The notes under the pieces: generated by a model
What the model was told of the DNA's origin: nothing
Databases searched by the model: none
The model's input: only the letters and a program-made list of their open reading frames with translations
Assembly (NCBI GenBank): GCA_022605425.2
Contig: CM061246.1
Span: forward strand, 1,792,501-1,856,500
Length of the DNA stretch: 64,000 bases
Direction of reading: 5' to 3'
Source of the DNA: Hamiltosporidium tvaerminnensis
Lineage: Eukaryota > Microsporidia > Dubosqiidae
In this document: positions 1 through 9,602 of the stretch, piece after piece
How positions within the stretch are numbered: the first letter of the stretch is position 1
How the letters are laid out: the number at the start of each line of letters is the position of its first letter
Position numbers and translations under genes: made by a program

Positions 1-345
1 CATTGAATTTTTGTCCTGATTTTGTAATTTAAAAGACCCAGAATAATCAGATTCTCGTTTGAAAGAACAAAATTCCATTGCATTTTTGTCCTGATTTTGT
101 AAATTAAAAGACCCAGAATAATCAGATTCTCGTTTGAAAGAACAAATTTCCATTGAATTTTTGTCCTGATTTTGTAAATTAAAAGACCCAGAATAATCAG
201 ATTCTCGTTTGAAAGAACAAAATTCCATTGCATTTTTGTCCTGAGTTTGTAAATTAAAAGACCCAGAATAATCAGATTCTCGTTTGAAAGAACAAATTTC
301 CATTGAAATTTTTTCCTGATTTTGTAAATTGTTAAAAGATTCAGT
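1..345 (-). repeat. In-frame tandem repeat, 75 bp (25 residues), at least 4 copies
   Basis: Units start at 1, 76, 151, 226 and 301, exactly 75 bp apart, and keep the reading frame of the large minus-strand gene. The 25-residue unit contains SFKRESDYSGSFNLQ. Copies are almost identical. Two variants alternate (GAATTT versus GCATTT after the CATT), which gives a 150-bp higher-order unit. The array continues past the window edge. Confidence 0.95.
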
Positions 346-2850
346 ATATTTAATTCCTTCCTCCGAGGTTATAATACTTGAATCCATCCTAGTTTCATTA
401 ATTTCAATACCTTCTTCAACATTGGATTTTCTACTTTCAAAATATTTCCGAACAAAAAATTCCATTTGAAATAAAAAATTAAAAAAATCTAAAACTTCAC
501 TTTCGTAATTATACGCCCATCCATTTAAATTTGGATAACTAAAAGTCTTAAAAATTTTTGATTTCAAAATTTTAATATCTGAAAGTTTATAAAATTCAAT
601 ATAAATTGGTTTATGAATTTCATATTTAAAATTTTGTTGAAAAATATATTTTTCTAAAATTCTATGATTTGGATTGTGAAGTATTACTGATTTACCAGTA
701 TTTGTACAAATATAAACCTTACAATTTATCTCATCAAAATTATCAGACCAACGGACTTTTTCATGTCTCTTGGCATCGTAATAATCCTCATCACAATTAA
801 TCCTTGTTTTTCTTTGATTAAATTTTGATTTTGAAGACCGAAGAGATATACTTTCATGTGTTTTATTATAATTATTTCTAGAATAAAAACCAAAATTATC
901 ATTTCTTTGTTTTTCCTCCGAGCAATAATATAATCGCGGAAAAATTTCAATGGTTTTTTCCGAACACCAATTCGTACAACGAATAATTTCATTATAATTT
1001 TTATTGCGAGATGTATTCCTTTTTCTATACTCACCTGTAAATCCTCTCTCAAGAATATTTTTATGTAAATTTTCTAAATTATTTTTTTCATATTTATCTT
1101 CTGATCTTATGCTTTTAATGTTATAATCATCTTCTTTTGAATCGAAATTAAACGGTTTTTTTCTTTTTAATTTTTTTAGACACAAATTAAAATCTTCGGA
1201 TTTTTTTTCAAACATAGAAATTTTTAAATCAGTTCGATGTTCTTTACGGATATTTTCATTTATTCCGAATTCTGTCTCTAAATTCCTTGGATTTATCTCT
1301 TTATTTGAATTTATTTTGAAATCTCTACAAATGGAATCTAAAGCAAGATCCTTTGTCTCTAGATTCCTTGGATTTCTCTCTTCATTCAAATTTCTTTTGA
1401 AATCTCTACAATTGGAATCTAGAGCAACATCCTTTGTCTCTAGATTCCTTGGATTTCTCTCTTTATTTGAATTTCTTTTGAAATCTCTACAATTGGAATC
1501 TAAAGCAAGATCCACTGTGTTTTCTAATCCTAAATTTTTACTTTCCTCTATTTTTTCCGAAACTGACTCAACTTTTCTTTCAATATTTTTGAAATGTAGA
1601 CATTTGATTTTTATTTTAATATTTCTTTTCAACCTCCATTTCTGTTTGAATATAGAATTCTTTGTATTAAGTTTTATTTGAAATTTATTTTCTTTTCTTT
1701 TCATAGAACTCATAAAAATATTTTTTTCAGTTGCTTGTCTAATAAAATATTTTTCAGAAGAAGATGTATTTATTGAACTTTGACTGTTTACAATCGTAAC
1801 AGAATTATTTTTATTATTCTTAGATTTTGTTTTATTTTTTTCTTCGAATCGATAAAAATTCGAATTTTTATCTTCTTCATCAATAAAAGTTGTTTCTAAT
1901 CCATCAACAATATCATTTTCAAATAAATTTTCTTCATATTTAATTAAATATTCTTCGAATTCTGGAATATTTTTTGTGTCTTTTTTATCTTCGATATTAC
2001 AAATACGATTAAAATATTTGCTTTTATAGTTTTCTATATTATCTGTAGATTTATTAAAATGTTTAATACATGTTTGCAATGGATAAGAATTTTGATGAAA
2101 AAGTAACCAAGAATTCGTTTGTTCATTTTCTGTAAATAAGTTTTCTGATTGCACTGAATCAACAATCAAATCGGTTGGACACGAAGAAGAAAAGGAATCG
2201 TGTACAGAATCAGAAGTATTGACTTCTTTTATTTCATTTAATCTGGAACTTATATTCTCTGTTAAAATATTTGTATTTTTTTCTTTTTCTGTTCCATCAT
2301 TATATAAAAAACAACCGATATTTTCATTTTCATTCAGGAAATTACAGTCAGAATAAAATTCAGAAAATACTTCTTTTAAATATTGCTGATTATGAGGAGT
2401 TATTTGTTTTTTTATTTCTTCCTTTGGAATGCATATATCTGAAATACTGAAAGGTTGAAATATTTTAAATTCTTTGGCAAATTTATAATCAAAATCATAA
2501 ATTAAATCCAATGGTTCACCAATTATAGGAGATTCAGATCCGCAATATCTAAATTCTTTAAGAAAAATATAAGGCTGAGACATATTAGAATCATAACAAT
2601 ATAAATAATCCTCTAAAGTTATAAAACATCCTTTTATTTCCGAATACGGCGTGGCAACTGTCTCTCGAAACCGTTCTAGAGATTCTTTCGATAATACCGC
2701 CAAAACAATATTTGTAGAATCTGAAAGTAATACCTTTAATGTATTGTTTTCGTTGTTTCCAAGTATTTGGATAATTTGCGCGCGCGCTGGATAATGTAAA
2801 GAAAATTGAAATCCATTTTTAATCCAAGGATTTCGTAGAAAATTGGACAT
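1..2850 (-). CDS. Large protein with TPP1/Tpz1-like N-terminal OB fold and tandem repeats, partial (C-terminus off left edge)
   Basis: Reading from the ATG at 2850 towards position 1, the frame stays open for 950 codons and leaves the window, so the C-terminus is missing. The N-terminus (residues 5-109) resembles the OB fold of the shelterin protein TPP1/ACD (fission yeast Tpz1, relative of Est3). It has a PWI motif at residues 8-10, a strand ARAQIIQIL, then LKVLLSDSTNIVLAVLSKESL (38-58, like the family's strand-strand-helix block), an IKGCFITLEDY strand (72-82) and a final YIFLKEF strand (94-100). TPP1-type proteins bind POT1 and recruit telomerase at chromosome ends. The rest is Asn/Lys/Glu-rich, with three 27-residue repeats (about 1281-1520) and at least four 25-residue repeats at the window edge. 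A CCC lies 3 bases before the ATG. The open frame and repeats are seen; the telomere role is inferred. It could be another OB-fold protein or an orphan. Confidence 0.55.
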   Translation of the reverse strand, partial: MSNFLRNPWIKNGFQFSLHYPARAQIIQILGNNENNTLKVLLSDSTNIVLAVLSKESLERFRETVATPYSEIKGCFITLEDYLYCYDSNMSQPYIFLKEFRYCGSESPIIGEPLDLIYDFDYKFAKEFKIFQPFSISDICIPKEEIKKQITPHNQQYLKEVFSEFYSDCNFLNENENIGCFLYNDGTEKEKNTNILTENISSRLNEIKEVNTSDSVHDSFSSSCPTDLIVDSVQSENLFTENEQTNSWLLFHQNSYPLQTCIKHFNKSTDNIENYKSKYFNRICNIEDKKDTKNIPEFEEYLIKYEENLFENDIVDGLETTFIDEEDKNSNFYRFEEKNKTKSKNNKNNSVTIVNSQSSINTSSSEKYFIRQATEKNIFMSSMKRKENKFQIKLNTKNSIFKQKWRLKRNIKIKIKCLHFKNIERKVESVSEKIEESKNLGLENTVDLALDSNCRDFKRNSNKERNPRNLETKDVALDSNCRDFKRNLNEERNPRNLETKDLALDSICRDFKINSNKEINPRNLETEFGINENIRKEHRTDLKISMFEKKSEDFNLCLKKLKRKKPFNFDSKEDDYNIKSIRSEDKYEKNNLENLHKNILERGFTGEYRKRNTSRNKNYNEIIRCTNWCSEKTIEIFPRLYYCSEEKQRNDNFGFYSRNNYNKTHESISLRSSKSKFNQRKTRINCDEDYYDAKRHEKVRWSDNFDEINCKVYICTNTGKSVILHNPNHRILEKYIFQQNFKYEIHKPIYIEFYKLSDIKILKSKIFKTFSYPNLNGWAYNYESEVLDFFNFLFQMEFFVRKYFESRKSNVEEGIEINETRMDSSIITSEEGIKYTESFNNLQNQEKISMEICSFKRESDYSGSFNLQTQDKNAMEFCSFKRESDYSGSFNLQNQDKNSMEICSFKRESDYSGSFNLQNQDKNAMEFCSFKRESDYSGSFKLQNQDKNSM
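1281..1520 (-). repeat. In-frame tandem repeat, 81 bp (27 residues), about 3 copies
   Basis: The sequence TCTCTACA recurs at 1322, 1403 and 1484, exactly 81 bp apart. On the minus strand each unit encodes 27 residues including CRDFKRNSNKERNPRNLET, in the frame of the TPP1-like gene. The copies differ at several bases, so this array is older or less homogenised than the 75-bp array. Confidence 0.9.
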
Positions 2851-2858
2851 GAGGGATA
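2851..2858 (-). promoter_or_regulatory. CCC motif before the start of the TPP1-like gene
   Basis: On the minus strand ATATCCCTC stands directly before the ATG (CCC at 2855-2853). The same CCCTC-ATG arrangement precedes the ESCRT-III-like gene. A CCC/GGG element near the start codon is a reported microsporidian promoter feature; its role here is inferred. Confidence 0.5.
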
Positions 2859-4100
2859 TCTAAAAATTATTTTTTTTGTTACTTTTTCATTAAAATTTCA
2901 GTCTTTTAATTCTTGTAAATTTTTAAGAAATTGTAAATATAAAGTTTTTTTAAATACTTTTATTGTTGTTATTATTAATGAATACTGCTTGATTTTATAA
3001 AACCGTTGTTTCTCTTTATTTATAAGAAATATTTTTTTATCTGTCTTAAATTTGTTTATAATCCAATAAATTGTAAAAGAAATATTTATATTTCTTTGCT
3101 TTTTTACATTTCACATTCATTGCTTTTCTTCCTGTAATATCAAAAAAAAATAGAAAATATTATTTTTTTTTAACTCTTCTTTGATCTTTTACTGAACAGT
3201 AACAATTTACAAATCAAAATAAAGTGCTTCGTTTTAATTCTATCTGATAATAATTCATTACATTCTATTCCATATCGTAATATAATCATAAAAAGTAAAT
3301 GTTAAGATATTTCGAAGTTAAAACAGTTTTTATCTAAATAGAACCAAATCATAAATTAAAATCTCACAATTTAATGAAATAACGTTTATAAATAATTAGA
3401 TAAAGAATTATTACCAAAATAGATCTAAAAAAAAGTTAATTCATATCCCTTTCTTTTAATTCTATCTTAATATAATAAAACTATAAAACCAAATTTAAGT
3501 CTAAAAAATACGTTTTTGAATTTATTTTTTTGACTATAATTGTTTTTTGATAAAGATGGAATTTAAATTGATATCTCACAAATATATTTATAACCTTTAT
3601 ATCTAATTGATCTGATTTAATTAAATATTAAATCTCAATCTTTATTGTTAAATTTTATGTTTTTTAAAAAACCCATAATTAAGTACAACTTTATAGATGT
3701 CTTTAATTCACCTACGTAGTGTTTTAATAAGAACCTAAACTCAATTTTATGAGCATTATCACTTCTAAGCATTCAAATTTATTAAAATATTATGGTATTT
3801 TAAAAGACTATTTCTACAAGTAATTTCATTCTCAATAACATATCTAATCATATATGTTTTTTAATTATTTTAATATAAATGATCTATGTTTTTTAAAAGT
3901 ATTTTAAATTAAATAAGTGCCTATCTAAGTTTAAATTTTAGAGGAATACTTTTAACCGGTATAATTTGATTTTATATTCTATATTTAGTTTAATTTCTGA
4001 TATTCCATTTATAGATTATATTTTCTTTATCTATTATTTAACTGAGTAAAAATAAAATTCGTTATTTTAAAATCCATAGACTTAATTAGGCTCAAAAATA
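2859..4100. other. AT-rich intergenic region without recognisable gene
   Basis: No open frame with protein-like composition on either strand, and no clear repeat or RNA structure. It is probably the 5' flank of the left gene plus decayed DNA. Confidence 0.6.
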
Positions 4101-4104
4101 ATTA

Positions 4105-4240
4105 GATATACAACTCTCACTCATGGTTGAAGGGTGGAAAACTACATAAAAAACAATATGCTTGGTAACTGGGATGTATAATCTGTGTGAAACTAATGAC
4201 CTTTGTTTTGGAGGGATGCAAACTATACCGTATTCATAGG
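4105..4240 (-). repeat. Decayed fragment of the dispersed 700-bp element
   Basis: The order GTGG..AACTAC..TAAAAAAC..TGCTTGG, a GTGTGAA stretch and TTTGTTTTGGAGGG can be aligned with the minus-strand 3' end of the long copies, best seen at 37220-37320. Many substitutions; an old relic. Confidence 0.5.
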
Positions 4241-4340
4241 CCAATCCTCTATGATTACGAGTTACAACCGATCTAAAAAACGAGGGAATTTTAGATGTAT
4301 ATCCTCGACACCGAGAGGTAGAAAAGTAACGGAATAAATA

Positions 4341-5869
4341 AGTAAGTAATTTATAAAAGGAAGAAATAAGTGATTTTGAACAGATTATTTAGACTTAGAG
4401 ATATGTTTGCTTCTTCATCTTACGCTCTTATAAATACCATGTCTCTGAATTCGATTCTATTCGATCATCTTAAAACACAGAAATCTATAAAATATTGGTT
4501 ATTAGTGTGTTGGAAGCATTTAATCTTACAAGAAGCTTTGGGGATACTTTTGGATTCATATTAAAGATTTCCTTAAAATATACATTTACAGGTACTACAA
4601 ATAAAAACCGCATTTATATTTTGTCATCCTAGTTTTAAATTTATTTTGAAAAATTGAGTTTTGGCATCTCTACTATTGAAGGTAAAAAAATATCTTGTTT
4701 GTAATTCTCAAAAAAATTAGTATTATTTTTTATTTATGAATGAACTCAGGCTTTTCATAAAGAAGTAATATCTTTGAAAAATATTTGAAGCAGGTAAAAT
4801 ATTTTTAGCTACCGTAATCGTTTTATCTTTGTATAAAATTTATAGTCTATTCTGATATTCTTTAAAATTCAATTGCATTTTTGTCATTAATTTCGAGGAA
4901 AACATTTTGATTATAAAATATAATCTCTAATATCTACAAAGGAATTAAACTTAGCGTCTCATATTAAATTTGTATGAATAACGATCAAGATTACTGAACA
5001 GATACAAAAAACGATTCAAATTAACTAAAGCTTTTTTTATTGATTAATTTTCTTTTCTGCACATCACAGGCTTTCAAATATATTCATAATTCTCTAGAAA
5101 TTTGAATCAAAATTTCTATTTTTTGAAAATATAAAACAGTCATAATTGAAGTAATTCATCTTGTAGCGTATCTGGATTCCAGAAAAAAATCAAAAATATT
5201 CTTCTTATGTATATTAGTTCATTTAGTGTATATCTTATATCGCAATAGAACATTTTTGAATGATAGATGACTCTTAATATTCATTATTTTTAACTTCTGA
5301 TCTAAAAACTCTTGATGAAATAATTCAAGAGAAATAGATAGGAAGGCCATCAATTGTTACATATAAATATATATTTAGTTATTCCAGTCTTTAATTAAAC
5401 TCTCTTCAGTTTTAAACCAATAATTGTTCTCCATTAAGGCTAAATCCCAATAGATTTTACCTAATTTAGATAAATATAGCATTTTTTTTGCTAATCTTAC
5501 ACTAATGATTTTTTTGTTAGTCCCAATTTAGAATAAAAAAACGAATTATAAAAAAATTAAATAGAAATTTGATTTTATTTCCCGAAAAGGTATAAAATAT
5601 TTTATACTTTTTTTTCTGTTTGAATAAATATTTAAAACAAGATAAAAAGTTTCAAATATTGTATGAGAATCTAAATTATTATAAAACATCCAGAATTTTT
5701 CGAAGTAAATACAAAATATTTTTTTAGTAAATATGAATTATTAAAGAAATATTAATCGGGACTTCTAGATGTTCTTTAAAAGCCAATTTCCCACCTTTTA
5801 GTAGCTTACCAATATTTTTTTAGCCGCAAAATATCTATTTTTGATTTTTTTTACAAAATATTTTTCAAT
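4341..5869. other. AT-rich intergenic region without recognisable gene
   Basis: Only short open frames are present (for example 4370-4564), with no recognisable motifs and no CCC/GGG start context. Nothing else is seen. Confidence 0.55.
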
Positions 5870-6112
5870 TTATATCAGAATATATTCTATATCTTTTATA
5901 TCATCACCAGTTATTGAAAGCATTCCTATGTATTTTAAACGTGATTTACACATCAAACATTGTTCATTTTTACATTTTTCTATTAAATCAGTAGAAAATA
6001 ATTCATAACCATTTTCTAAACAAATATTCATAAACTTATCGATTGCAACCAAATCTCCTGTAAAAATCCTATCATTTTTTAGATAAATTTTTATTGTATT
6101 TCCTAATACCAT
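5870..6112 (-). CDS. Sm/LSm family protein, SmB-like
   Basis: An 80-residue protein with both Sm motifs. Sm1 reads NDRIFTGDLVAIDKFMNICLEN near the N-terminus, with the family's G and the D-x-x-M-N. Sm2 reads YIGMLSITGDDI near the C-terminus, separated by a linker of about 25 residues with three cysteines. Sm proteins form the seven-membered ring on spliceosomal snRNAs; LSm rings bind U6 or decapping substrates. RIF-G----A-DK-MN followed by a longer linker and G-ML--GD matches SmB better than other members I remember, but other Sm or LSm subunits are possible. The ATG at 6112 was chosen because the frame extends further only to a TTG, and because GCCCTA stands directly before this ATG. The protein lacks the proline-rich tail of animal SmB. 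Confidence 0.6.
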   Translation of the reverse strand: MVLGNTIKIYLKNDRIFTGDLVAIDKFMNICLENGYELFSTDLIEKCKNEQCLMCKSRLKYIGMLSITGDDIKDIEYILI

Positions 6113-6118
6113 TAGGGC
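6113..6118 (-). promoter_or_regulatory. CCC motif before the Sm-like gene
   Basis: GCCCTA directly precedes the ATG on the minus strand (CCC at 6117-6115). It supports this start over the TTG twelve bases upstream. Confidence 0.45.
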
Positions 6119-6376
6119 ATTCAATTTTATAATTTAATATCATAAAAAATGATAGGATTTTTTTGAAAAATATCTAGATTATCGAATATAAAAATATTCT
6201 TTAAACCAAAAGAATACGTAAATATTGTTTTTATTCTATTATACCTTTTAATTAAATATATTTAATGGCTTCATATTTATCGATTATACATTTGTAGATT
6301 AAGAATATTTAAAACAAGATAATACTACAAAAAAATTGTATTAAAAAAGACTAAATTATATTGATAAAATATTTAG

Positions 6377-6763
6377 TCAACATCGTTTCGTAATTATATC
6401 TTTTAATATATCATCGAATAAATCAATGTCAGACTCTTCATCAGGGACAATACCATCCATCATTTTTAATTCAATTTCAAATTCTTCTAATTTTTTGTAG
6501 ATTTCATCATATTTTTTCAATCTTATATTGGTAATAAGATTATTAAGATTTTTTTTCAATTTGGTTTTTTCGATTTGAGAGACAAATATTTTTAACCTGG
6601 TTATTAATTCTTTATATTTTATAGATTCAGAGGTATAATAATCAACAAGTTCTCTTTGTAGGATTGCTTTTGTATTATTCTTGATTTTTCTTGCGTTTTT
6701 GTTTAATTGTTTTTCCATTTCATTAATTTCTACTTTTAAATCTACTAAATTCATATTTACCAT
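6377..6763 (-). CDS. Putative short ESCRT-III (Snf7/CHMP) family protein
   Basis: A 128-residue, almost entirely helical and charged protein. The N-terminal half is a basic coiled-coil-like helix pair (residues 8-70, rich in K/N). Residues 86-104, EIYKKLEEFEIELKMMDGI, resemble the CHMP/Vps2/Did2 helix in which a FE-x(2-4)-MD core precedes the acidic C-terminal part. The last residues (113-122, IDLFDDILKD) look like a C-terminal MIT-interacting motif. ESCRT-III proteins polymerise on membranes in vesicle budding and cytokinesis and are removed by Vps4. At 128 residues it is much shorter than the usual roughly 200. The frame extends upstream only to a TTG. The internal ATG at 6763 is preferred because it is preceded by CATCCCTC, the same context as the gene at 2850. 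It could instead be an unrelated coiled-coil protein. Confidence 0.4.
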   Translation of the reverse strand: MVNMNLVDLKVEINEMEKQLNKNARKIKNNTKAILQRELVDYYTSESIKYKELITRLKIFVSQIEKTKLKKNLNNLITNIRLKKYDEIYKKLEEFEIELKMMDGIVPDEESDIDLFDDILKDIITKRC

Positions 6764-6770
6764 GAGGGAT
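6764..6770 (-). promoter_or_regulatory. CCC motif before the ESCRT-III-like gene
   Basis: ATCCCTC directly precedes the chosen ATG (CCC at 6768-6766), nearly identical to the context at 2851-2858. Confidence 0.5.
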
Positions 6771-7394
6771 GATGGATTTAAAAATATATTTCTTAAAGAT
6801 AAGTAGTTTTCATATAAATTTATTACAATATATGTAATGAAATTTCCCAATGACTTTTTTTAATACTAGATTTTATTCAGCCATTGAGATAATCGTAAAG
6901 TTGTTAAAAAAACATTTTTATCTTTTTAAAAAGTACATAATAATAAAATAAATATTTTTGATAATTTAGTTATAATTGGATAATTTTTATCTTTCGATTC
7001 TTCCCTACGTTCTTCGATCTCTTCCGATGATTTATTTGACTCTTTTTATATTCTTCGTAAATGCTTTGATTTGGTTCTTCCCTAACATTGAGTTTCGATA
7101 GGTTTTTGAGAAGTTTTTGGCTTATTTTCCCGCGTTAGCATGTACTGAAGGAATTAATATGTGATATTCCATTATTTTTTATATATTACAGCTAAATGTC
7201 ATTTTCCGGCTATACTTAACATTTTATATTGAAATAATATTATTCATCGATTAAAAGAAATAGTTTCAACGGTTTTTTTTAAATATACCTAACTGAAAAA
7301 ATACCTCTTCACATTGGTATTCAGGCTTCTTACATAAATTTAATAATATGTGATTACAATAACAGTCCATTAGAAATATAGATTATCTCTAAAC
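6771..7394. other. AT-rich intergenic region
   Basis: No gene recognised. A slightly richer stretch at 6995-7145 (TTCTTCCCTACGTTCTTCGATCTC and neighbouring TTCTTC repeats) has no clear identity. Confidence 0.5.
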
Positions 7395-7765
7395 CCAAAA
7401 TATAAGTATAATCCCGTTAATTGGCTATTATGCCTTAATTTTTTGGTTTTGTGTTCAAAATTTGAAACAAATCTTGTGGAGTAATTCTGATCTTAATAAA
7501 TGTGATAACATTTTATTTCTTATCTAAAATAAATATTTTCGGTCTATTTTTCCGAATTCAAACATCAATTTTTATACGGGTATCTAATCTGTTTCTAATT
7601 ATACAGTTTAAGGAATTTCTTGAACTAGGTGACATATTATTCGTTTTTAATACTTGCCATTTTATCTACTTAGAAGGAGTAGATATAAATAATTATTCAC
7701 TGCATGAGTCCTATTTAATAGCCATATCGAAGCATTTTTGCCACCGAATAATTTAATAAGCTTCT
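7395..7765 (-). mobile_element. Relic of the R4/Dong-like retrotransposon (endonuclease part)
   Basis: The stretch TTCTTATCTAAAATAAATAT..GGTCT..TTTTCCGAATT..AACATCA at 7516 onwards, then AAGGAATTTCTTGAACTAGGTGAC and AGCATTTTTGCCACCGAAT, lines up in order with 32960-33190, the region coding the PD..K endonuclease of the intact family. It is heavily substituted. The small plus-strand open frame at 7502-7756 is the antisense shadow of this relic, not a gene. Confidence 0.75.
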
Positions 7766-8154
7766 GATATACAATTAAATACACGGCAGGTACATACCTT
7801 GGCTTCATATAGGTCTAATTAATTCAAATGCACAATAAATATTCAATTTTTCAGACTATACTACATCATAGTTCGCTAAATACCATGAATGAATGTCTAA
7901 TAATTGATTACTAAAAAAAGTTAATAGTAGACAAATTTAATTTAAACAAGAAAACGAGAGAATTTTATCGAAGTATCATGGAATTACCTGCTAACTCAAA
8001 TCAAATATCTAGAAATATTAACTTCTTGCTAAAAAAATTGAAATTTCCTGTAAAGATCAAAAATTTATTGCTTTCTAAAACTCAAATATTGGCTAATCAA
8101 TCAAAATCCTAATTTGGTAAATAACTGATTATAAAAATATCGCAAGAAATATTG

Positions 8155-8158
8155 CCCC
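8155..8158 (+). promoter_or_regulatory. CCCC motif directly before a start codon
   Basis: ATTGCCCCA stands immediately before the ATG at 8160. Confidence 0.45.
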
Positions 8159-8159
8159 A

Positions 8160-9602
8160 ATGATATTATTCCTCTGGTTTATTACATTCATTTTTGAAGC
8201 ACAGGCCAAAAGAAACAAGAAGAAAGGTAAAGTAAAGAAGTTTATCCAAAAAGAGAAAATACTTACTACTGATACCAACTTTTTGGAAAATATAAAGGTT
8301 GAAGACTCTTCAAATACTAATAAAGAAACCAAAGAATCATTTTTAGAATGTGATTTTTGTAATATAATCGATGAAACTGTGGTTTTAAAAATACCTGAGT
8401 TGGTTGCAATCGATGATTTAGAAACCGAAAATTGTAACGATGCAATGGATATCCAAGCCACGAATTTAACAAATGAACCAAATTTTAATTTCGTACATGA
8501 TCAATTTTTTTACTCTCAAGTTTATATAGATCTTCATGAATATATAGGCAACTTGGAAATAGAATTTATCTTCATAAATATAATTTATAATCGAACCATA
8601 ACTCTGACAGATATTTTTCAATTAATTAATACTGGATTTACATTTAAATCTCTTGAAACACCTGAAATAATGAATATTTTTATTTATGTAGGTAAATGTA
8701 TACAATTACGTGAAACAAACATCGATTATTCGACGTTTTATGATTGTTATAGCATTATACCTTATAAAATGGCATTTTTTTTGAAACATCTACAGCTAGA
8801 AACAAAATCATTATTAATCAGTGAATTTCCTTCTATATTTACACTGATATTTAAAATTCATAATGAACTTAATATAGAAAAAACAAAAAATATATCATAT
8901 GTGTCATTATACTATTATATAAAATTGGTTGAATCATTGTTGGTATGTGATGTGAGTTATTTTAACTCTCAGTTTTCTGTTTTTTCAGGAAATAAAATTA
9001 AATTATATAAGGAATCGGATCAGTTTATATTTTTCAGAGAAAAATTTTTCTTTTGTATCCGAGAAATATTTTCTTTAGTTCCGAATTTCACATATCAATA
9101 TTATGTTCATGAGCTTTGCCAAACCGTTATGAACAATAAAATTTTGAATGCAGAAAATAATAATTCCGAAGAAAATTCCAGTGTAGCCTCAATATATAGT
9201 ATAATATTAATGACTAGAAACAGAACAGCTAAAACAATCTATACACTTATAAAACCCGAAAGCCCTATCAACACTACGAATATCGATGATATTTCTTTAA
9301 AAATACATGATTTAACTAATTTTATAGAAAGAAGTCAACGAGGGGAATATAGAAAGCATTTATACGTGAATATTCAGTTAATTAATTCATATTTTGCACT
9401 TTTTTATAATTACGACTTTTTCTCAAAATATTTTATTAGGAACTATGATGAATATCAGACAACAATTAAAGCGATAGCCAATTTGCGAAAATCCCTTCAT
9501 GATTCTGAAAAAATATGCGATCCCTGTTTTAAAAAAAAATTGGTTTACATTTTAAAAAAACTTAGCACATTTTATAAAATTTCTGTTAAGAATATTTTTT
9601 AA
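8160..9602 (+). CDS. Putative secreted orphan protein, 480 residues
   Basis: I do not recognise the family. Residues 1-16 (MILFLWFITFIFEAQA) form a good signal peptide ending in a typical AQA cleavage site. A strongly basic stretch KRNKKKGKVKK follows, then an acidic, low-complexity linker to about residue 105. The rest is helical and rich in aromatic residues and Ile/Asn, with scattered cysteines, including a C-x2-C near residue 64 and another near residue 457. No internal membrane segment is evident. The ATG is supported by the adjacent CCCC. Exported proteins of this type in intracellular parasites often act at the parasite-host interface; that is a guess here. The second orphan at 16445-18334 has the same layout and may be a distant paralogue. 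Confidence 0.7.
   Translation: MILFLWFITFIFEAQAKRNKKKGKVKKFIQKEKILTTDTNFLENIKVEDSSNTNKETKESFLECDFCNIIDETVVLKIPELVAIDDLETENCNDAMDIQATNLTNEPNFNFVHDQFFYSQVYIDLHEYIGNLEIEFIFINIIYNRTITLTDIFQLINTGFTFKSLETPEIMNIFIYVGKCIQLRETNIDYSTFYDCYSIIPYKMAFFLKHLQLETKSLLISEFPSIFTLIFKIHNELNIEKTKNISYVSLYYYIKLVESLLVCDVSYFNSQFSVFSGNKIKLYKESDQFIFFREKFFFCIREIFSLVPNFTYQYYVHELCQTVMNNKILNAENNNSEENSSVASIYSIILMTRNRTAKTIYTLIKPESPINTTNIDDISLKIHDLTNFIERSQRGEYRKHLYVNIQLINSYFALFYNYDFFSKYFIRNYDEYQTTIKAIANLRKSLHDSEKICDPCFKKKLVYILKKLSTFYKISVKNIF

Noticed and set aside
1-345. CRISPR-like regular repeats
   Set aside because: Repeats are directly adjacent without unique spacers, in frame and inside a eukaryotic-type gene.
726-1681. 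Frames of 108 and 121 codons inside the left gene
   Set aside because: The minus-strand main frame is open for 950 codons here and carries in-frame repeats; the others begin with TTG or are antisense shadows.
7502-7756. 84-codon plus-strand frame
   Set aside because: Antisense of a decayed retrotransposon endonuclease segment.
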